Assembly (NCBI GenBank): GCA_023265025.1
Contig: JAHFUP010000059.1
Coordinates: 1 to 33,971, forward strand
Reading direction: 5' to 3'
Origin: Acidimicrobiia bacterium
GTDB taxonomy: Bacteria; Actinomycetota; Acidimicrobiia; Acidimicrobiales; AC-14
DNA: 33,971 bases
Shown: in pieces, positions 8,501-15,217 of the stretch
Layout of the letters: every line of letters begins with the position of its first letter
How positions within the stretch are numbered: the first letter of the stretch is position 1
The notes under the pieces: generated by a model
What the model saw: only the letters and a program-made list of their open reading frames with translations
The model's database searches: none
What the model was told of the DNA's origin: nothing
Made by a program: the position numbers and the translations under genes

Positions 8501-9490
8501 GTGTCGCTCCGGCACGGTGGACTGTCCCCGCTGCAGCGCTATGTCGGCCGGCGTCTGGCCGTCGTGCTGCCGACCCTGCTCGGCATGTCCTTCCTCGTCT
8601 TCTCGGTGGCCAGCCTCACCCCGGGCGACCCGGCGGAGGAGTACGCCCAGCGGGTGACCCAGCGGCCGCCCACTGCGGCGGAGCTGGCCCAGGCCCGCCA
8701 CGAGCTGCGCCTCGACCGGCCGTTCGCGGTGCAGTACGTCGACTGGGTCGCCCACGCCGTGCGAGGCGACCTGGGGAAGTCGTTCTTCACCCGCCACTCC
8801 GTGGCCGCCGAGGTCCGCCACCGCATCCCGTTCACCCTCCAGCTGGCCGTGCCCGCCGCCCTGCTCTCGCTGGTCATCGCCATGGCCGTGGGCACGGTGT
8901 CGGCGTTCTATCGGAACCGGCCACTCGATCAGGTGGTCCGGGTGCTCTCGCTGGCGGGGGCGTCGATGCCCAGCTTCTGGCTGGCCCTGCTGCTCGTCAT
9001 CGGGTTCTCGGTCCGGCTCCGGCTGTTCCCGGTCGCCGGGCGCCAGGACGGGCTGGCGAGCCTGGTGCTCCCGGTCGCCGCCCTGTCGCTGCCGTCGGCC
9101 GCCGTCCTGAGCCGGTTCATACGGTCGACCCTGCTGGAGGTGCTCGGCGAGGACTACGTCCGCTCCGCCCGGGCCAAGGGCGCTCGTGAGGTGGCGGTGC
9201 TGACCCGCCACGCCCTGCGCAACAGCCTGGTGCCCGTCGTCACCGCCTTCGGCACGAGCCTGGGGCACCTGCTGGCCGGCACGGTCGTGATCGAGAGCAT
9301 CTTCGCCTGGCCGGGTCTCGGCACGCTGACCCTCGACGCCATCCACCACCGCGACTATCCGATGCTCCAGGCCTTCATCCTGTTCGCAGGCTTGATCGTG
9401 ATCGTCATCAACCTGGTGGTGGACGTCTCCTACGCCGTCATCGACCCAAGGATCCGTCCCGGTCGACGGGCCGTCCCCGGAGCCGATTGA
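8501..9490 (+). CDS. ABC transporter permease, DppB/OppB type
   Basis: Inner-membrane permease subunit of the importer, 329 residues from GTG 8501, 7 bp after the substrate-binding protein gene. N-terminal YVGRRLAVVLPTLLGMSFLVFSV is the typical first membrane helix with R-R-L; SLTPGDPAEEY follows (family: GDPA). Four more hydrophobic segments follow, and the cytoplasmic EAA loop is VRSARAKGAREVAVLTRHAL with RNSLVPVVT after it, the contact site for the ATPase. The end PGLGTLTLDAIHHRDYPMLQ (PGlG.l...Ai..rDyp.lqg) is also diagnostic. Ends in a four-base overlap (TTGA) with the next permease gene, indicating translational coupling. Confidence 0.94.
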   Translation: MSLRHGGLSPLQRYVGRRLAVVLPTLLGMSFLVFSVASLTPGDPAEEYAQRVTQRPPTAAELAQARHELRLDRPFAVQYVDWVAHAVRGDLGKSFFTRHSVAAEVRHRIPFTLQLAVPAALLSLVIAMAVGTVSAFYRNRPLDQVVRVLSLAGASMPSFWLALLLVIGFSVRLRLFPVAGRQDGLASLVLPVAALSLPSAAVLSRFIRSTLLEVLGEDYVRSARAKGAREVAVLTRHALRNSLVPVVTAFGTSLGHLLAGTVVIESIFAWPGLGTLTLDAIHHRDYPMLQAFILFAGLIVIVINLVVDVSYAVIDPRIRPGRRAVPGAD

Positions 9491-10434
9491 CCGCGCCCGT
9501 CATCAACCTCGAGGCCACTCGCCTGGAGGCGGCCGCGCCCGGCCGGCGCCTGCTCCGCGGTCTGGCCCAGGACCGGACCGCCCGCATCGGGCTGGTGCTC
9601 GTGGTCGTCTTCGCCGGGGCGGCGCTGCTTGCCCCGGTGCTGGCCACCCGCGATCCCGATGTGATCGATCTGGTCCACAAGTTCGGAGCGCCGTCACGGC
9701 GGCACCTGCTGGGCACCGACCACCTCGGCCGGGACGAATGGGCCCGCATCCTCTACGGGGCCAGGCTGTCCCTGGGCACAGCCGTCGTCGCCTCACTGGC
9801 CATCGCCGCAGTCGGCATCACCGTCGGCGTGCTGGCTGGATACCTGGGGGGTTGGGTCGACGGGGTCATCAGCCGGATCGTCGAGGTCCTGCTGTCCTTC
9901 CCCGGTTTCCTGCTGGCCCTCGCCGTCACGGGGATTCTCGGGCCCGGCCTGCGCAACCTGCTCATGGTCATGGTGTTCGTGTCGTGGGCCGGTTACGCCC
10001 GGCTGGTACGGGGCCTCATCGTGGCCGAGCGGTCCAAGCCGTATGTCGAGTCGGCCCGGGCCACGGGCGTCTCCGACCTGCGCATCGTGAGCCGCCACCT
10101 GCTACCCAACATCATGTCGCCGGTGATCGTCCTGACCACGCTCGACATGGGGGCGGTGCTGCTCGGGTTGGCTGGGCTGTCGTTTCTCGGCCTCGGCGTG
10201 CAGGCGCCGACGTCGGAGTGGGGGGCCATGCTGTCGGAGGCCAAGACCTACATCGGCGACGCGCCCCAGCTGATGCTCTACCCGGGGGGGTCGATCTTCC
10301 TCATGGTCCTGGCCTTCAACCTGCTCGGCGACGGCCTGCGCGACACGCTCGATCCCCGAACCGCGCTGGGCTCGGCCAAGAGCCGTTCCCGCCGGCGTCG
10401 GCCGGCGCCGAGCTGCGCCAAGCGGACCATCTAG
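9487..10434 (+). CDS. ABC transporter permease, DppC/OppC type
   Basis: Second permease of the importer, 315 residues starting at TTG 9487, which overlaps the stop of the preceding permease gene. DppC features in order: first membrane helix RIGLVLVVVFAGAALLAPVL, HLLGTDHLGRDEWARILYGA (the invariant hlLGTD.lGrDv.sR...G), ARLSLGTAVVASLAIAAVG, the EAA loop YVESARATGVSDLRIVSRHL followed by LPNI, and LGLAGLSFLGLGVQAPTSEW (LsFLGlG..pP..eWG). C-terminus LLGDGLRDTLDPR is standard for the family. The tail after residue 297 is Arg-rich and basic. No ATPase genes (DppD/DppF) follow, so the transporter must borrow ATPases encoded elsewhere or be inactive. Confidence 0.94.
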   Translation: MTAPVINLEATRLEAAAPGRRLLRGLAQDRTARIGLVLVVVFAGAALLAPVLATRDPDVIDLVHKFGAPSRRHLLGTDHLGRDEWARILYGARLSLGTAVVASLAIAAVGITVGVLAGYLGGWVDGVISRIVEVLLSFPGFLLALAVTGILGPGLRNLLMVMVFVSWAGYARLVRGLIVAERSKPYVESARATGVSDLRIVSRHLLPNIMSPVIVLTTLDMGAVLLGLAGLSFLGLGVQAPTSEWGAMLSEAKTYIGDAPQLMLYPGGSIFLMVLAFNLLGDGLRDTLDPRTALGSAKSRSRRRRPAPSCAKRTI

Positions 10435-10443
10435 CGTGACGCA

Positions 10444-10992
10444 ATGGGCGACGCGGACATCGATGAGGAGATGGGGGCGGTCTTCGCCCGGCACATGGAC
10501 GCGGAGCTGGCCGGCGATCTGGACCTGACGCTGGCGACGATGACGACCAACCCGCACCTCGTCAACGTCCCAACCATGGTGGGGGGAGCCGGACCTCAAG
10601 GAGTACGGGACTTCTATGCCAACCGTCTGATCGGGCAATTCTTCCCCCCGGACGTCGAGTTCGTCTCCGTGTCCCGCACCTGCGGCGCGAACCGTCTCGT
10701 CGATGAGCTGGTGATCTCCTTCACCCACACCACCAAGATCGACTGGATGCTTCCCGGCGTGGAGCCGACCGGCCTTCCTGTCTCCGTGGCTTTCGTGGTC
10801 ATCGTCGGTGTCGAGGACGGCAGGATCGCGTACGAGCACATCTACTGGGACCAGGCCACGGTGCTGGTCCAGATCGGCCTGCTCGACCCGACCGGCCTGC
10901 CCGTCGCCGGCAGAGAGGCGGCCGCAAAGGTGCTGGATCCCACGATCGTAGGGCCGCATTTCCGGGCCGAAACGAAGGGCACGAACACTTGA
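10444..10992 (+). CDS. SnoaL-like / NTF2-fold protein
   Basis: A 182-residue cytoplasmic protein. The N-terminal helix FARHMDAELAGDLDLTLATM with PHLVNVPTMVGGAGPQGV and RDFYANRLIGQFFPPDVEF is the usual NTF2/SnoaL pattern (helix with h..E...D.d..l..m, then G..gvr.fY). The later strands DELVISFTHTTKIDWMLPGV, PVSVAFVVIVGVEDGRIAYE and HIYWDQATVLVQIGLLDP complete the cone-shaped fold; the YEHIYWDQA.VL.Q.GLL segment is strongly conserved in a group of dienelactone-hydrolase-associated or ketosteroid-isomerase-like proteins. Enzyme activity unknown. It starts 9 bp after the permease gene and may be cotranscribed with the importer, which does not by itself define a function. Confidence 0.82.
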   Translation: MGDADIDEEMGAVFARHMDAELAGDLDLTLATMTTNPHLVNVPTMVGGAGPQGVRDFYANRLIGQFFPPDVEFVSVSRTCGANRLVDELVISFTHTTKIDWMLPGVEPTGLPVSVAFVVIVGVEDGRIAYEHIYWDQATVLVQIGLLDPTGLPVAGREAAAKVLDPTIVGPHFRAETKGTNT

Positions 10993-11040
10993 TTTGAATG
11001 GTGGATCGGTGCGCTGCCTGCCGCGCCGGCGTGGGTCTGC

Positions 11041-11250
11041 CGACCTGCGGGCTCCCGCCTGCCAGTATCTGCGGCCAAGCTGCCCCACGTGCCGGTCCTC
11101 GCCTGCACCATCCCCCGCCACGCGTGGGCAAGCCTGTACTCGACGGTCAGTCGCCCGTTCCCGACCCCTGAGACGGGGAAGATCGCCGTCAAGGTCATCA
11201 ACCACTACGGCGACGAAGTGCTCCAGATCTACGACGTCGGCACGGGTTGA
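11041..11250 (+). pseudogene. C-terminal remnant of a larger gene, perhaps a DNA methyltransferase-type protein
   Basis: A frame without its own ATG ends at TGA 11250. It reads AAKLPHVPVLACTIPRHAW, SLYSTVSRPF, GKIAVKVINHYGDEVLQIYD. The final GKIAVKVINHYGDEV-x-x-x-Y-D block has high protein-like quality and resembles, from memory, the extreme C-terminus of adenine-specific DNA methylase/type III restriction-like proteins. GTG 11089 could start a 53-residue peptide, but no ribosome-binding site is visible. The rest of the roughly 360-bp gap between the SnoaL gene and the next small gene shows nothing recognisable. I interpret this as the tail of a gene whose body has been deleted. The family call is weak. 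Confidence 0.35.
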
Positions 11251-11350
11251 GCTGCCTCGCGTCGTACCTTCTCGCCGCCGGCCGGGGTCCTCCAACCGAG
11301 GCCACGCGGCAGTACGCTATGGCTAGCCCACAAGGAGAGGCATCACGCAA

Positions 11351-11536
11351 ATGAGCACTCCGGACACCCAGTTCGACGGCCGCGCGGAAGCCCAGCGGCG
11401 CGCGTCAGCTCTTCGCTCCGACCCGGCACATCGGGAATGGGTTGCGGCTGTCCGTTCCGAGTTGTCGAAGGGCCGCTACATCAGCAGATCCGAACGGAGG
11501 CCCGAACCCGACCGCGTGGATGAGGGTCCTCGCTAG
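11351..11536 (+). CDS. Small protein of unknown function, possible antitoxin
   Basis: ATG 11351 is preceded by an AAGGAG ribosome-binding site at 11332-11337 (spacing 13, slightly long). The 61-residue product is highly charged: GRAEAQRRASALRSDPAHRE then WVAAVRSELSKGRYISRSER, predicted as helix followed by a basic disordered tail rich in Arg/Pro. No known domain recognised. The stop is only 14 bp before the next small gene on the same strand, so the two are probably cotranscribed. Its size, charge and position before a compact beta-rich small protein are what one sees in toxin-antitoxin pairs, but this is inference. Confidence 0.5.
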   Translation: MSTPDTQFDGRAEAQRRASALRSDPAHREWVAAVRSELSKGRYISRSERRPEPDRVDEGPR

Positions 11537-11550
11537 TCGGGTTAGCGCCG

Positions 11551-11811
11551 TTGCCCCTGCACGACTGGGAGTTGAGTGAGTTCGGCCGCTGCTACCGACA
11601 GTGGCGCTTGGCGGCTCAGCCTGGGCCGGCCGTGACCGCAAGAGTGAAAAGGTGGGCGCGACAAGTCACCTGCGCTGGTCCTCCGACGCACGCGGCTCCT
11701 ATCAGTGATACTGGCGAGGACTTCACCGATTGGGTGAATGACACGGACGTGTTTGTCACGTACGTGGTGTCCCACCGTGACCAGCAGGTCATCATTCGGG
11801 AGATCGGCTAG
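11551..11811 (+). CDS. Small protein of unknown function, possible RelE/ParE-like toxin
   Basis: An 86-residue frame from TTG 11551, the only plausible start after an in-frame stop at 11521. Text: PLHDWELSEFGRCYRQWRLA, then a basic helix ARVKRWARQV, then FTDWVNDTDVFVTYVVSHRD and QQVIIREIG at the end. The terminal pair of beta strands (VFVTYVV, turn, QQVIIREI) resembles the C-terminal beta hairpin of RelE/ParE-superfamily toxins, such as Y-x-V-D-x-x-x-x-x-V-x-I-L-x-I. The length also fits. No catalytic residue can be assigned with confidence. The start codon is weak and there is no clear ribosome-binding site, so translation could be coupled to the preceding gene 14 bp upstream. Confidence 0.42.
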   Translation: MPLHDWELSEFGRCYRQWRLAAQPGPAVTARVKRWARQVTCAGPPTHAAPISDTGEDFTDWVNDTDVFVTYVVSHRDQQVIIREIG

Positions 11812-11890
11812 CGTCGGCATTCGTCGGCCCGTGATCGACCTCGGGACATTTGACATCGCCGGGGGGGCTGTCGTGTGTCCCACGCTTGGC

Positions 11891-12928
11891 TCAGTGCAGG
11901 CGGATGATCCCGGCGCCGGCCCGCGCCTTCCCGATGACCGCCGCGGCGTGGCCCGACTCCCGGAGCGCGGCCGCGGCCTCCTCCGCCCGCCCCGCCTCGG
12001 CACCGAAGAGCAGGCCGCCAGATGTCTGGGCGTCGGCGAGGACGATGACGATGGAGTCGTCGACGCCGCCGGCCTCCAGCCGCTCGCCGGCCCATGCCAA
12101 ATTGCGCCGGGTGCCGCCCGGGATGAAGCCGGCGGCGACCAGCTCCGGCACGCCGGGGAGGAAGGGGACGGAGCCGGCGTCGAGGTCGACGTCGACGTGG
12201 GAGCCCTCGGCCATGCTGCGGAGGTGGCCGAGCAGGCCGAAGCCGGTGATGTCGGTGGCGCCGGTGGCGCCGGCCGCGAGCGCGACGGAGGCGGCCTCCC
12301 GGTTGAGTCGGGTCATCGACGCCACCGCGGCGTCCATCACGTCGTCGGGCGCCTGGCCGGCCTTCATGGCGGTGGCGATGATGCCGGCGCCGAGCGCCTT
12401 GGTCAGCACCAGGCTGTCGCCGGCGCGGATGCCGGCGTTGGTGAGGATGCGGTCGGGGTGGACCTCGCCCACCATGGCCAGGCCGAACTTGGGCTCGGGG
12501 TCGTCGACAGTGTGCCCGCCGACGGTGATCCACCCGCCCTCGGCCGCCGCCTCGCTGGCGCCCAGCAGGACCTCGACCAGGATGTCGTTGCTCAGCTCCT
12601 GGGTGTTCCACCCGACCAGGTTCAGACCGAGGATCGGCCGGCCGCCCATGGCGTAGACGTCGCTGACCGCGTTGGCCGCGGCAATGCGACCCCACACCCG
12701 GGGGTCGTCGTGGATCGGCGTGATGAAGTCGGCGGTGACGACCAGGGCGCGGTCGTCGTCCAGCCGCCAGACCGCGGCGTCGTCGCTCGTGGCGGTGCCC
12801 ACGAGGAGGTTGGGATGGCTGGGTAGCTGGAGGCGACGCAGGACCTGCGTCAGCTCGCCGGGGGCGAGCTTGCAGGCTCAGCCCGCGCCGTGGCTGAACT
12901 GGGTGAGGCGTCGGGGCGTGGTGGACAT
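11891..12928 (-). CDS. selD: Selenophosphate synthetase with selenocysteine at the catalytic position (TGA at codon 17)
   Basis: SelD makes selenophosphate from selenide and ATP, the selenium donor for Sec-tRNA. From ATG 12928 the frame reads MSTTPRRLTQFSHGAG, TGA (12880-12878), ACKLAPGELTQVLRRL, then continues without interruption to 11891. The Sec falls at residue 17 and Lys at residue 20, the same numbering as the catalytic Cys17 and Lys20 of E. coli SelD (LTQYSHGAGCGCK), so TGA replaces the catalytic cysteine exactly. Later SelD blocks: GTATSDDAAVWRLDDDRALV, VTADFITPIHDDPRVWGRIA, NAVSDVYAMGGRPILGLNLV, GGHTVDDPEPKFGLAMVGEV and DITGFGLLGHLRSMAEGSHV. Total 345 residues, the normal length. 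A strong hairpin follows the TGA. Conventional calling would truncate this gene at an internal start such as 12802. Divergent from the phosphonate-type transporter remnants. Confidence 0.95.
12844..12880 (-). promoter_or_regulatory. UGA selenocysteine codon and putative bacterial SECIS hairpin inside selD
   Basis: On the mRNA, the UGA (12880-12878) is followed after one base by a nested hairpin: outer stem CCUGC/GCAGG (12876-12872 with 12848-12844), a small asymmetric internal loop (A against GAC), and a perfect 8-bp inner stem AGCUCGCC/GGCGAGCU (12870-12863 with 12859-12852) capped by CCC. Bacterial SECIS elements lie immediately downstream of the UGA inside the coding region and bind SelB, so position and strength fit. 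The tight C-only triloop is not the classic SECIS loop with an early G; the inner GC pairs may open to give a larger loop. Confidence 0.65.
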
Positions 12929-13000
12929 TGCGGCCGAATCTACCGGTGGGGTTCCGGCTATTTTGCCGCTCACCTGCGAGAACACGGAAAGGGGGAACAC

Positions 13001-13054
13001 ATGCCGCTGCGCACACGTCGCTGAAACCGTGACGCCGGCGCCCGGTCGGGCGCC
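13001..13054 (+). promoter_or_regulatory. Seven-codon open frame with strong ribosome-binding site followed by a hairpin
   Basis: Between selD and the transporter remnants, AAAGGGGGAA precedes ATG 13001, which encodes only MPLRTRR before TGA at 13022-13024. Twelve bases later there is a perfect 7-bp hairpin, GGCGCCC-GGTC-GGGCGCC (13037-13054). A short arginine-rich frame with a good ribosome-binding site followed by a stem looks like a leader-peptide arrangement, or like the start of a gene whose body has been lost. No T-run follows the stem. Speculative. Confidence 0.3.
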
Positions 13055-13141
13055 ACCCACCGCAGCGGCTACCTCGTTCCCTGAGGTTCCTCCCGCCTGC
13101 GGTGTCTCCCATCCCGCAGTGCCCGACACCGGAGGATCTTC

Positions 13142-13462
13142 GAGCGGACCGACCGCCTGTCCGGCGGCGAGCAGCAACGGGTCGCCCTGGCCCGGGTACT
13201 GGTCCAGGAGCCGGCGCTCATCCTGGCCGACGAGCCGGTGTCGAGCCTCGACCCGGCCCGGGCCGAGGAGGTCATGGACCTGCTGGGCGAGGTGCTCGTC
13301 GACCGGGACCGCACGCTGCTGGTGAGCCTGCACGACTTCGGGCTCGCCCGCCGGCGCTGCGACCGCGTCGTCGGCGTGAAGGAGGACCGGGTGGCGTTCG
13401 ACCTGCCGGCGGCCGACGTCACCGACGAGCTCGGCATCGACCTGTACCGCATCGGCGTCTGA
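13142..13462 (+). pseudogene. phnC: C-terminal fragment of a PhnC-type ABC transporter ATPase
   Basis: The frame reads ERTDRLSGGEQQRVALARVL, VQEPALILADEPVSSLDPAR, AEEVMDLLGEVLVD, TLLVSLHDFGLARRRCDRVV and GVKEDRVAFDLPAADVTDEL, ending at TGA 13460-13462. This contains the ABC signature LSGGEQQR, Walker B ALILADEP, the D-loop SSLD and the H-switch His of SLHD, with the VTDEL.DLYR ending of PhnC-like ATPases. The whole N-terminal half, including Walker A and the Q-loop, is absent: upstream in this frame there is no start codon before a TGA at 13082, and no Walker A in any frame. The fragment cannot bind ATP alone. Three bases separate its stop from the permease gene's start codon. Confidence 0.85.
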
Positions 13463-13464
13463 CC

Positions 13465-14919
13465 GTGGGGCGGGGCCTGACCGACCTCACCGCCCGCGAG
13501 GTCGGCCCGCGGCCGGGCGACGAGCGCCCCCGCCGGTCGGGCCGGCGGGCCTGGCTGGTCCTGGCCATCGCCGGCGTGGCGTGGTCGCTGTGGTCGGCCG
13601 GCGTGGGGCGCGACGAGCTGGTCAACCCCGGCGGCTGGACGTTGCTCAGCCGGTTCTGGCGGGCCGCCCTCCACCCGGAGCTGTCGGCGGAGTTCCTGCG
13701 GGTGACGTGGAAGGCGTCGCTGACGACCATCGCCTTCGCCGTGCTGGGCACTGCGTTGTCGGTCGCCATCGGCCTGGTCGGCGGGGTGCTCGTCAGCGAG
13801 ACGTGGTGGCGGCGGGGCCGGCCGCCACGGGGCGGCGGTCAGGCCGGCGTGCGGCTCGGCTGGTACGCCGGCCGGGGACTGTCGGGCCTGCCCCGCGGCA
13901 TCCACGAGGCGGTGTGGGGCCTGTTCCTCGTCAACATCCTCGGGCGCGACCCGATGGTCGGCATCCTGGCCATCGCCATCCCGTTCGGGGCCATCACGGC
14001 CAAGGTCTACGCCGAGTTGATCGACGAGTCGGCCCAGGGCGGGCATGACGCGCTGCGCTCCGCCGGCGTGGGCCGGGTCTCGGCCCTCGCCTACGCCGTC
14101 TTCCCGAGGACGCTGCCCGACCTCGTCTCCTACGCCTTCTACCGGCTGGAGTGCTCCATCCGCTCCGCGGTGATCCTCGGCATGATCGGCGCCGGCGGCC
14201 TGGGGCTCGAGCTCAACCTGACGTTCCAGTCCCTGCGGTACCGGGAGATGTGGACGCTCATCTACGCCCTGGTCGCCATCAGTGCGCTGTCCGACCAGTG
14301 GGGCGCCGGCCTACGCCGGCGGGCATCGGTGCGCCGGGTCCGGGTGTCGCTCGTCGCCGGCGCCGGCCTGGTCGTCGCCAGCTTTCTGCAGCTCCGGCCC
14401 GACCTCGGCCGGCTGTTCACCCGCCAGACCCGGATGCTGCTGGCTGACATCGCCGGCGCGTCGTGGCCGCCGGCGTCGCCGGCCGACGGCTGGACCGGGC
14501 TGTTCCAGCGGTCGCTGGGCACCATCGAGATGTCGTTGCTGGCCATCGCCATCGGCGGCACGCTGGCCGTGATCGCCGGGTTCGTCGCCGCCCGGGGTGG
14601 CGAGACCGCGGGCCGGCGGGCGGTGGCCGGCGTCGCCCGCCTGCGCGCCCTGGGCGCGTCGCCGGCGTCGGTGTTCGCCTACGCCACCCTCCCGCTGTGC
14701 GTGGCCCGGTTCGCGGCCTACTCCCTGTACCGCCGGGAGGTGGCGGTGCGGGAGACGGTGGTCGTCGGAGTGGTCGGCGCCGGCGGGCTCGGACGGCTGC
14801 TTGAGCAGCAGCGGGCCGCGTTCAACTACCGCGGCATGCTGGCCACTGTGATCGCCCTGGTCGCCGTCTCGGTGGTCGTCGAACTGGTCAGCGCCGCCGC
14901 CCGCCGGTCGCTGCGGTAA
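13465..14919 (+). CDS. phnE: PhnE-type double permease with a deletion in its second domain
   Basis: 484 residues from GTG 13465, two tandem permease domains of the phosphonate/phosphite (PhnE) family. Domain 1 (about 30-280) is complete: SLTTIAFAVLGTALSVAIGL, GLPRGIHEAVWGLFLVNILG, RDPMVGILAIAIPFGAITAK, the EAA loop DALRSAGVGRVSALAYAVFP (195-214) and SAVILGMIGAGGLGLELNLT. Domain 2 (about 345-484) begins LGTIEMSLLAIAIGGTLAVI and ends with an EAA loop LRALGASPASVFAYATLP (393-410) and ETVVVGVVGAGGLG. The interval from the first helices to the EAA loop is about 83 residues in domain 1 but only about 13 in domain 2, so roughly 70 residues, including membrane helices, are missing in frame. Together with the truncated ATPase and no binding protein, the system is probably inactive. 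Divergent from selD. Confidence 0.82.
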   Translation: MGRGLTDLTAREVGPRPGDERPRRSGRRAWLVLAIAGVAWSLWSAGVGRDELVNPGGWTLLSRFWRAALHPELSAEFLRVTWKASLTTIAFAVLGTALSVAIGLVGGVLVSETWWRRGRPPRGGGQAGVRLGWYAGRGLSGLPRGIHEAVWGLFLVNILGRDPMVGILAIAIPFGAITAKVYAELIDESAQGGHDALRSAGVGRVSALAYAVFPRTLPDLVSYAFYRLECSIRSAVILGMIGAGGLGLELNLTFQSLRYREMWTLIYALVAISALSDQWGAGLRRRASVRRVRVSLVAGAGLVVASFLQLRPDLGRLFTRQTRMLLADIAGASWPPASPADGWTGLFQRSLGTIEMSLLAIAIGGTLAVIAGFVAARGGETAGRRAVAGVARLRALGASPASVFAYATLPLCVARFAAYSLYRREVAVRETVVVGVVGAGGLGRLLEQQRAAFNYRGMLATVIALVAVSVVVELVSAAARRSLR

Positions 14920-14950
14920 CAGGCCGGCGGCGGCGGGTGCAACGGGAGTG

Positions 14951-15127
14951 CTAGGCCTGCTTGGCCTTGGCCCGGAGGTAGGTGTAGATGGTGTCGGTCA
15001 TCTGGCCGACGCCGTGCTTCTTGCGGGCGTGCTCGACCACCTTGGCCTTGAGGTCCTCCTCGGAGTTGGCGCGGATGACCGTTCCGCAGCCCACGGCTCC
15101 GGCCTTGGCACAGCTGTGCTCGTACAT
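14951..15127 (-). CDS. DUF1059 family small protein
   Basis: A 58-residue protein from ATG 15127, with AAGGAG seven bases upstream. Sequence blocks: MYEHSCAKAGAVGCGTVIRA, NSEEDLKAKVVEHARKKHGV, GQMTDTIYTYLRAKAKQ. The order C..aG..C......s.eEl..kv.eHa...Hg....t..i...v is that of DUF1059, small proteins of unknown role with a conserved Cys pair that may bind metal. The strong ribosome-binding site and codon use make it a real gene despite its size. It is convergent with the permease gene and lies downstream of, but on the same strand as, the DUF1501 gene. Confidence 0.85.
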   Translation of the reverse strand: MYEHSCAKAGAVGCGTVIRANSEEDLKAKVVEHARKKHGVGQMTDTIYTYLRAKAKQA

Positions 15128-15217
15128 CAGTCTCCTTCTCTGATCCTGGTTCTTCGGTGTGCGTCAGCGTCGCAGCGAGTTCAGCATCGCACACGGAAGC
15201 CCTGTTCGACAGAGGGA

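Noticed and set aside
11808-13112. Long minus-strand and plus-strand frames across selD
   Set aside because: They show no motifs and are Arg/His-rich shadows of selD.
12929-13141. tRNA-Sec gene (selC) near selD
   Set aside because: No cloverleaf with a TCA anticodon or a T-loop GTTCGA-type motif was found on either strand here.
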